Assembly (NCBI RefSeq): GCF_000379825.1
Contig: NZ_KB903825.1
Span: 248,001 to 312,000, forward strand
DNA length: 64,000 nucleotides
Direction of reading: 5' to 3'
From: Longispora albida DSM 44784
GTDB lineage: Bacteria; Actinomycetota; Actinomycetes; Mycobacteriales; Micromonosporaceae
In this document: positions 58,512 through 64,000 of the stretch, piece after piece
Position numbering within the stretch: position 1 is the first letter of the stretch
Layout of the letters: the number at the start of each line of letters is the position of its first letter
Position numbers and translations under genes: made by a program
The notes under the pieces: generated by a model
Databases searched by the model: none
Seen by the model: the letters and a program-made list of their open reading frames with translations, nothing else
What the model was told of the DNA's origin: nothing

Positions 58512-59059
58512 TCACTGGCCGGGATGACGTGGTCCCTGGCGAGCAGTGCGTAGTGCACCGAGTCCTCCCACTCGCCACGGACCAGGGTGTCCTCCCGGTG
58601 ATGCCCTTCCAGGCGCATGCCGGCACGCTCCAGCACCCGCCGTGAGGCCATGTTGTCCGGCCGGGTGGTGGCGTGGATCCGGTGCAGGCCCAGCGTGCCG
58701 AAGCCGAAGTCGAGCACCAGCCGGACGGCCTCCCCGATCAGGCCCCTGCCCCAGTAGGCGGGATGCAGCCCGTATCCGAGCTCGCCCCGCTGCCGCTTGA
58801 CCACCTCCAGGTCACAGAAGCCGATCGGCGCCCCGTCGACCGTGACCACCAGCTCGAACTTCCGCCTGGGCTGGCCGTCCGGTGCGGTGGCCGCTCTGTG
58901 CTGCAAGATCTCGTGCAGTTGCTCCTTCGTCGGTACCACGTCGTCCAGCAGCCAGCGGAACACGTCGGGGTGCCCGATCAGGCCGGGGAGCCACTCGGCG
59001 TCATCGATGTTCAGCTCGCGCAGGACCACGCGGGGCCCGGTCAGGTGCACTGTGGACAT
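58505..59059 (-). CDS. GNAT acetyltransferase
   Basis: A 184-residue GNAT enzyme with complete fold: MSTVHLTGPRVVLRELN, ELVVTVDGAPIGFCDLEVV, GLHPAYWGRGLIGEAVRLVL, and HRIHATTRPDNMASRRVLERAG. ATG 59059 is used; the longer frame upstream is antisense to other genes and is ignored. Overlaps the shortened AAC-like gene by 7 nt; the two are cotranscribed. Confidence 0.85.
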   Translation of the reverse strand: MSTVHLTGPRVVLRELNIDDAEWLPGLIGHPDVFRWLLDDVVPTKEQLHEILQHRAATAPDGQPRRKFELVVTVDGAPIGFCDLEVVKRQRGELGYGLHPAYWGRGLIGEAVRLVLDFGFGTLGLHRIHATTRPDNMASRRVLERAGMRLEGHHREDTLVRGEWEDSVHYALLARDHVIPASEC

Positions 59060-59118
59060 TCGCCGAATGTACCGGCGGCGCGGCGACCCGGCGACCCCGT
59101 CCCGACACCCGCCGCGCG

Positions 59119-59703
59119 TCAGGCCAGCGTCGCGAGGTACCCGTCGAGCAGGTGGATCTGGCGGGCCGCCGGGAAGGACGGCGGGTCGAGGAGAGCCTGG
59201 ACGACGAGGCCGAGCAGGAAGGACTGGGCTGCGGCCGCGAGGTCGTCCGCGTCGCCGGGCGCGAGTTCGCCAAGTGCCTGGGCTGCGGCGATCCGGGCGC
59301 TGAGGCGTTCGCGGCCACCGGCGTACCGTGCGGCGTGACTGGAACCGAACTGCTCGTCGGCGAGGGCGGTGTCCCAGGAGGACACCCAGATCCGGCCGGT
59401 GCCGGCCGACTCCGGCGTCGCCGGGAGGACGGCGAGCATGGCCTCGCGCAGGCTGGCCAGGCCCGGAGCGGCCGACGGGCGGGGACGGCGGGCGGCCGTG
59501 CGCTCGTCGAGCAGGGCCAGTGCGTGGGTGATCAGGTCGCGCTTGCTCGGGAAGTAGTGCGTGAGCAGGCCCGTCGTCGCACCCAGCTCGGTGGCGACGG
59601 CGCGCATCGACAGGCCGCCGAAGCCGTGCCGGGCGAGGACGCGCCATACCGCTTCGGACACATCCCGGCGGCGGGCCTCGTGGTCACCCTTGATCCGTGG
59701 CAT
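59119..59703 (-). CDS. TetR-family transcriptional regulator
   Basis: A 194-residue TetR protein with HTH at about 10-60 (LARHGFGGLSMRAVATELGATTGLLTHYFPSKRDL). Divergent from the GNAT-SnoaL-like fusion gene across 46 bp that carry an imperfect 22-bp palindrome; it likely represses that gene and itself. Confidence 0.9.
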   Translation of the reverse strand: MPRIKGDHEARRRDVSEAVWRVLARHGFGGLSMRAVATELGATTGLLTHYFPSKRDLITHALALLDERTAARRPRPSAAPGLASLREAMLAVLPATPESAGTGRIWVSSWDTALADEQFGSSHAARYAGGRERLSARIAAAQALGELAPGDADDLAAAAQSFLLGLVVQALLDPPSFPAARQIHLLDGYLATLA

Positions 59704-59726
59704 GCTGACACTCTACAAAGCAAAAC

Positions 59727-59748
59727 ACTCGTTATGTAAATGACGGGT
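59727..59748. promoter_or_regulatory. Imperfect 22-bp palindrome, candidate TetR operator
   Basis: ACTCGTTATGTAAATGACGGGT matches its own reverse complement at 16 of 22 positions, in the centre of the short divergent gap. Strongly AT-rich compared with surroundings, as promoters are here. Confidence 0.45.
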
Positions 59749-59749
59749 T

Positions 59750-60730
59750 ATGAGAATGAGGGGACCAGTGTTCAGCTACCGCCTGCGAGACGACGCCGTG
59801 CTCATGCCGCTGGAAGTCCAGCACGCCGCGGAGTTCGCCGCCCACATGGACCGGGCCAGGGAACACATCCGGCCCTGGGTCGGCCCGGGCTTCCTGTCCG
59901 CCGACACCGAGAGCGCCCGCGCGCTCCTGCTCCGGTACGCCGAGCGGAACGCGGCTGACGGCGGCCGGCTGTTCGGCATCTGGCTCGGCAGCACGCTGGT
60001 CGGGGGCGTGATGTTCGTGAGCTTCGACGCCGCGTCCGGTACGTGTGAGCTCGGCTGCTGGCTGGAGCCGTCCGCCGAGGGGCGCGGCCTGGTGACCGCC
60101 GCCAGCCGCGTCCTGCTGGACTACGCCTTCGCCGAGCGCGGGCTGTACCGGGCCGAGTGGAAGTGCCGCTCCGGCAACGACCGCAGCTCGGCTGTCGCCA
60201 GGCGGCTCGGCATGACGCTGGAGGGAACGCTGCGCGGGGTGTGGCCGTTCGACGGCGAGCGCTACGACAAGGAGGTGTGGGCCGTGCTCGCCTCGGACAT
60301 CGAGTCGGAGTGGCAGGCCGAGAACGCCGAGGACAAGGCCGCGATCGACACGCTGACCGCCGAGTTCTTCGCCGCGTTCGACAACCGGGACGGCGGCGGG
60401 GCCGACGTGGGCCGGATCAGGCGGCTCATGATCCCCGAGGGCGTGATCGTGGTGGCCGGGCCCTCGTACAAGACGTACACGGTGGAGGAGTTCGTCGTGC
60501 CCCGCGAGGAACTGCTCGCGGCCGGCGGGCGGCTCACCGAGTTCAGCGAGTGGGAGACGGAGGAGCGGACCGAGGTCTCGGGGAACGTGGCCAGCCGCTT
60601 CGGCAGGTACGAGAAGTACGGTCTTTTCGACGGCGAGGTGTACGAGGGCAGCGGGACGAAGACCATCCAGTTCGTCCGGATGCCTGAGGGCTGGCGGATC
60701 TCGGCCTTCGCCTGGCACGACCAGTCGTGA
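59750..60730 (+). CDS. GNAT acetyltransferase fused to a SnoaL-like domain
   Basis: A 326-residue protein. The N-terminal half (about 1-180) is a RimJ/RimL-like GNAT with SAEGRGLVTAASRVLLDYA and YRAEWKCRSGNDRSSAVARR. The C-terminal half (about 195-326) looks like an NTF2/SnoaL-type (DUF4440-like) barrel: FFAAFDNRDGGGADVGRIRR, MIPEGVIVVAG, YTVEEFVVPR, and WRISAFAW at the end. I see no stop or frameshift between the parts. Several ATGs (59750, 59756) could start it. Confidence 0.75.
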   Translation: MRMRGPVFSYRLRDDAVLMPLEVQHAAEFAAHMDRAREHIRPWVGPGFLSADTESARALLLRYAERNAADGGRLFGIWLGSTLVGGVMFVSFDAASGTCELGCWLEPSAEGRGLVTAASRVLLDYAFAERGLYRAEWKCRSGNDRSSAVARRLGMTLEGTLRGVWPFDGERYDKEVWAVLASDIESEWQAENAEDKAAIDTLTAEFFAAFDNRDGGGADVGRIRRLMIPEGVIVVAGPSYKTYTVEEFVVPREELLAAGGRLTEFSEWETEERTEVSGNVASRFGRYEKYGLFDGEVYEGSGTKTIQFVRMPEGWRISAFAWHDQS

Positions 60731-60808
60731 CGCTCCCGGCATCCGCCTGCCGGAACGGGGGCTGGCGGCTGCCGGGGCTCGCGCCGCCCCGATGAGAGAC
60801 CGGATGCG

Positions 60809-60840
60809 ACCGGGCCGCGAGGACTGCCTCGCGGCCCGGT
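60809..60840. terminator. Bidirectional terminator
   Basis: A 14-bp stem (60809-60822 with 60827-60840) around an ACTG loop lies between the convergent GNAT-SnoaL-like and NAD(P)-binding genes. Confidence 0.85.
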
Positions 60841-60876
60841 TCCGGTACCGGGCCGGGTACCGGTGAGATCGGGGTC

Positions 60877-61731
60877 CTACAGGCCGCTCAGCGGGTGCGG
60901 CTGCACCGGCTGCCAGCCCAGCTCGGACTGGGCCCGGCTACCGGGGACGGTCTGGCTGAGGGCCAGCGCCTCGGCGAACGCGGCACCGAGGGCCAGGGCC
61001 GCCGAGTCGTACGGCCACTGCTCGGCCCGGCCAGCGCCACCGGCCGCGATGTCGGCGACGGCCGCCAGCCCGGCGGTGGAGACGGCGTCGTGGGCCGAGC
61101 CGTGGTACAGGCTGCCGGGTGCCGCCTTCTCGACGGCCAGGGAGAACAGGGCCGCGAGGTCGTCGACGTGGACCATCGGCCAGCGGGTGCCGGCGTCGCC
61201 GACGTACCGGCCCGTGCCGTTCTCCCTGGCCCAGCCGGTCATCATGCCCGGGATGCCGCCGCCCTTGCCGTAGGCGATCGCGGGCCGGATCACGACGGCC
61301 CGCACGTCCTCGGCCGCCGCGGCCAGGACCTGCTGCTCGATGCGCGGGCGGTAGCCGACGATCGGGATCGCGCTGGCCGGGCTGTCCTCGGTGGCCGGTG
61401 CGTCGCCGGTCGCACCCAGGACCCAGATGCCGCTGGTGTAGACGAACGCGCGGCCGGTGCCCCGCAGCTCGCCGAGCAGCGCCGCCATCGCGGCCACGTC
61501 GGTGGCCTCGTCGCCGGTCGGGGTGGCGAGGTTCAGGACGGCGCCGAGGTCCGGCGTGACGGCGGCGCGGAGCGAGTCAGGGTCGGCCAGGTCACCGAAC
61601 CGCGCCTCCAGCCCGGCCGGCGCCTCCGTACCCGTCCTGACAAGGGCGATGACCTCGTGGCCATCCGCGATGAGCCGGGCGGTGACGGCGGAGCCGATGT
61701 AGCCGCTGGCACCGAGCACGAGAACCTTCAT
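60877..61731 (-). CDS. NAD(P)-binding epimerase/dehydratase-family protein
   Basis: A 284-residue extended short-chain dehydrogenase-like protein. The Rossmann motif is GASGYIG at residues 7-13. Key later residues are YTSGIWVLG (S-x-W instead of Y-x-x-x-K), suggesting an atypical member such as NmrA or epimerase without the usual catalytic Tyr-Lys. ATG 61731 follows GGAAGG. Monocistronic, convergent with the fusion gene. Confidence 0.8.
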   Translation of the reverse strand: MKVLVLGASGYIGSAVTARLIADGHEVIALVRTGTEAPAGLEARFGDLADPDSLRAAVTPDLGAVLNLATPTGDEATDVAAMAALLGELRGTGRAFVYTSGIWVLGATGDAPATEDSPASAIPIVGYRPRIEQQVLAAAAEDVRAVVIRPAIAYGKGGGIPGMMTGWARENGTGRYVGDAGTRWPMVHVDDLAALFSLAVEKAAPGSLYHGSAHDAVSTAGLAAVADIAAGGAGRAEQWPYDSAALALGAAFAEALALSQTVPGSRAQSELGWQPVQPHPLSGL

Positions 61732-61880
61732 GGGGGTTGCCTTCCGATCAAGCGTGCGATGAGCAAGATCAACTATAGGCATGTCCTTTGTGGCGCGTGG
61801 CTGTCACATCCGCCGGGCGACCTCCGTCATACCAGCGAACCCAGCGAAACAGCCCGCTACCATCCTCAAAGGAGACAAAA

Positions 61881-62300
61881 ATGTCCAAGGCCACCGTCAT
61901 CCGCCGCGCCCTGTTCTGGGTCACGACGCTGATCGTCACGGTCGAGTCGGCCGTCGGCGCGTACTGGGACATCGCCCAGATCGACTACGTACGGGAGGTC
62001 TTCGGCCGCCTCGGCTACCCGATGTACTTCGCCGTCCTCATGGGGGCCTGGAAGGCCGGAGCGGTCGCCGCGCTGCTGGTCCCGCGCTTCCCCCGGCTCA
62101 AGGAGTGGGCCTACGCCGGCCTGGTCTTCGTGTACTCGGGTGCCGCCGTCTCCCACTTCGCGGCCGGCGACCCGGCCCCGCAGGTCGTGACGCCGCTGCT
62201 GTTCACCGCGTTCACGCTGACCTCGTGGCTGCTGCGCAGGCCGGCCAGCCGCGACGCCCGGCCGCTGTCGGACTTCGCCCGGCCGCTGACCGGCCGGTGA
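61881..62300 (+). CDS. DoxX family membrane protein
   Basis: A 139-residue protein with four spans and the DoxX-like pattern: WVTTLIVTVESAVGAYWDI, GYPMYFAVLMGAWKAGAV and LKEWAYAGLVFVYSGAAVSHF. GGAG precedes ATG 61881 by 7 nt. DoxX proteins are linked to redox or respiration; role unproven. It is 149 nt from the NAD(P)-binding gene on the other strand. Confidence 0.85.
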   Translation: MSKATVIRRALFWVTTLIVTVESAVGAYWDIAQIDYVREVFGRLGYPMYFAVLMGAWKAGAVAALLVPRFPRLKEWAYAGLVFVYSGAAVSHFAAGDPAPQVVTPLLFTAFTLTSWLLRRPASRDARPLSDFARPLTGR

Positions 62301-62401
62301 GGCAGCCGGGGCCGAGGGCCTGAGCGATCAGTCTCTTTTGAAGACCTACTGTAGGCTCGGCGATCAGCGATGGAGCATGACGGTTTTCCCGAGGGGGCAC
62401 G

Positions 62402-62656
62402 GTGGATCACGTCCACGTCGCGGCGGAGATCGAGACGGTGCTGTTCACGGAGAAGCAGATCCTCCGGCGGGTCGGCGAGCTGGCCCGCAGCATCGAAGCA
62501 GACCACACCGGCAAGCCAGCTCCGTCCCGCCCGGTGGCCGCGCACCACGTTGGCTTCGACATCGGCGACCACATGATCGTCGGATACGGGCTGGACTACG
62601 CCGGCCGGTACCGCAACCTCCGGTGCTGTGCCGTCCTGGCTGGAGCCGCGTCGTGA
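62402..62656 (+). pseudogene. hpt: Hypoxanthine phosphoribosyltransferase remnant (core deleted)
   Basis: An 84-residue frame whose ends match HPRT: VLFTEKQILRRVGELARSIEADH at 13-35 (N-terminal helix) and HVGFDIGDHMIVGYGLDYAGRYRNL at 49-73 (C-terminal helix and strand). The catalytic core between them, including the VEDIIDSG-like PRPP loop and the LVGVLKGA segment, is missing, about 100 residues. The frame remains open, so the deletion is in frame. Its stop overlaps the next GTG, so it may be kept as an upstream coupling ORF. GTG 62402 start. Confidence 0.7.
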
Positions 62657-63603
62657 CCGGGGCGCTGGTGCCGACGCCGGGGCAGACCACGGGTAGCGGC
62701 GGCTCGTACACCGACGGGTTGTGGCAGGTCACTGTCCAGCTGCTCCCGGAGGAACTACGGATCCTGCGTGCCCCCGAGGTGCGGCGGCTGCACTTCGTCG
62801 CCCATGCCGGGGCCGCGCGGCTGCTCACCAACCAGACGTACAGCCGGCTCGAACACAGCCTCGGCACCCTCGCGCTCGTGGCGCACTTCGAGCCGGAGAA
62901 CACCGGGCTGCGGCTCGCCGCGCTCCTGCACGACGTGGGCCACCTGCCGTTCAGCCACACCCTGGAAGGGCTCGGCGGCCTCGACCATCACGACCTCGGC
63001 CGCGAACTGATCGCCGGCCTCGCGCCCGAAGCGCTGGGATACCTGGACGGGCGGATTCCCAACCCGCTCACGGGAACACCGGGCCTGATGAACCTCGACC
63101 ACCTCGACTCCTATGTCCGCAGTGCCCGGGTCAACGGCTGGCTGCCGGTCAGCGCGCCGCGCCTGCTGCGCGCCCTGCGCCTCACGGACCACGCGGTCGA
63201 CACCGACGCGGGGACGGCAGACGTGCTGGCCGGCCTGGTCAGCGCCGAGGCCAGGTCACACGCCGCCTGGGACAACGTCGCACCGGTCGCCATGCTCAGG
63301 GAACTGTGCGGCAGGCTGGGCGAGGACACCGACTTCACCCGGCTCACCGACGACGAGCTCTGGGCACTCCTGGCCCGTGACCCGCGTACCCGGGACGGAG
63401 CACACCGGCTCCGCATGGCCCCGCACGAACTGGAGGCGCGGGCCGTACCGGAGGGCTCCCCCGACGCCAACCACGTGATCCGCAAGTACTACCTGTCGCC
63501 CCCGCTGGTCGACGGCCAGCGGGCCGGGTTCCCGGTCCTGGCCGCGCTCGACGGGCTGCCGCGCCATTTCCGGGTCGCCTGGCAGGACGCGGTTCGCGGC
63601 TAG
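62653..63603 (+). CDS. HD domain-containing phosphohydrolase
   Basis: A 316-residue protein of the dGTPase-like HD group. His68 (YSRLEHSLG), His93-Asp94 (LLHDVGHLPFSH) and a later Asp in LDHLDSYVRS give the metal-binding set. GTG 62653 overlaps the hpt remnant's stop by GTGA, so it is likely translated by coupling. Probable nucleotide or nucleoside phosphate hydrolase; substrate unknown. Confidence 0.9.
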   Translation: MTGALVPTPGQTTGSGGSYTDGLWQVTVQLLPEELRILRAPEVRRLHFVAHAGAARLLTNQTYSRLEHSLGTLALVAHFEPENTGLRLAALLHDVGHLPFSHTLEGLGGLDHHDLGRELIAGLAPEALGYLDGRIPNPLTGTPGLMNLDHLDSYVRSARVNGWLPVSAPRLLRALRLTDHAVDTDAGTADVLAGLVSAEARSHAAWDNVAPVAMLRELCGRLGEDTDFTRLTDDELWALLARDPRTRDGAHRLRMAPHELEARAVPEGSPDANHVIRKYYLSPPLVDGQRAGFPVLAALDGLPRHFRVAWQDAVRG

Positions 63604-63690
63604 GGCCGTCCTCAAAGGACCTGCGGTTCCCGGACGATGCCTGATGCGTCGTGACGGGTGACCGGCCTCGGCTGGATGGACCTGGAACCC

Positions 63691-63963
63691 TTACGCCGAG
63701 TCCGGGCGAGACTGGCGGATCTGCCAGCCGATCGCAGCCGCACCGGCCGCCACCGCCCAGGTCACGAGGGCGGCGCCGACCAGAGTCAGCCCGAGTACCT
63801 GCAGCGACGTGATCTTCTCCCAGTGGGCGATCTCGCAGTCGTCGCAGGCCCTGTACCGCCCCAGATAGAACACCAGCAATCCGAGTGCGAAGGCTCCCAC
63901 GCCGACCCAGCCCATCCTGACAAGCCAGGGATTGAGGATAGGAACCGAGCCAGATGCAGCCAT
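63691..63963 (-). CDS. Small two-span membrane protein
   Basis: A 90-residue membrane protein with spans at about 18-37 and 55-80 and a C-x2-C pair between them (RYRACDDCEIAHW). ATG 63963 has GGGGAG 5 nt upstream. No family recognised. It ends 87 nt before, and convergent with, the HD gene. Confidence 0.65.
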   Translation of the reverse strand: MAASGSVPILNPWLVRMGWVGVGAFALGLLVFYLGRYRACDDCEIAHWEKITSLQVLGLTLVGAALVTWAVAAGAAAIGWQIRQSRPDSA

Positions 63964-64000
63964 CACAACTCCCCACTGTCGACACTGAGCGGCACAGTAA

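Overview
The window is 64 kb of very GC-rich DNA with dense, short-spaced genes, many GTG starts, ATGA/GTGA stop-start overlaps, and families typical of filamentous actinomycetes: AfsR-like and LuxR-type (LAL) ATPase regulators, a membrane Ser/Thr kinase, LVIVD and GEVED surface proteins, DUF4913, DUF4259 and DUF1622. I read it as an actinomycete chromosome (Micromonosporaceae- or Pseudonocardiaceae-like) but cannot fix the genus. No rRNA, tRNA, CRISPR array, complete insertion sequence or phage was seen.

Layout. 1-676: partial TauE/SafE exporter. 797-4071: four-gene betaine/choline-type ABC importer ending in a strong terminator. 4246-5420: stand-alone GTP cyclohydrolase II coupled to a MarR regulator, with a palindrome lying on the predicted -35. 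6123-15692: an AfsR-like ATPase regulator diverging from a seven-gene run with an M48 protease, a VirD4/TraG-like ATPase, a DUF4913 protein, zinc-ribbon proteins and a secreted M15-like/I36 protein, a conjugation-like module without relaxase or pilus genes. 15696-29163: mixed chromosomal genes (EamA transporter, XRE-cupin regulator, bestrophin-like protein, phosphatase plus LAL regulator, ADP-ribosylglycohydrolase, membrane kinase with a duplicated ectodomain, XRE/Nudix pair, HD hydrolase). 29228-30040: methyltransferase.

30118-35230 is the most interesting region. A 56-residue cationic, Trp-rich peptide without leader (34983-35153) strongly resembles the leaderless class IId bacteriocins aureocin A53 and lacticin Q. 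It faces a minus-strand operon of a small membrane protein, two bacterial-PH-domain membrane proteins (YdbS- and YdbT-like), an ABC ATPase and an ABC-2 permease, the kind of genes that give immunity and export for leaderless bacteriocins in Firmicutes. A regulator consisting only of a LysR-type DNA-binding domain lies between them. The peptide gene ends in a 15-bp hairpin terminator.

35307-63963: housekeeping and small operons (metallophosphoesterases, RNase HI, a large multi-pass membrane protein, mismatch glycosylase, Sua5/YciO protein, CPBP protease, LVIVD/P-domain secreted protein, two-component system, secreted phospholipase-D-like propeller protein, HisG, AsnB, several GNAT acetyltransferases, TetR regulators, DoxX protein, HD hydrolase). 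Two genes here look internally deleted in frame: an AAC(6')-like acetyltransferase (58053-58511) and an hpt remnant (62402-62656). A GNAT-SnoaL-like fusion lies at 59750-60730.
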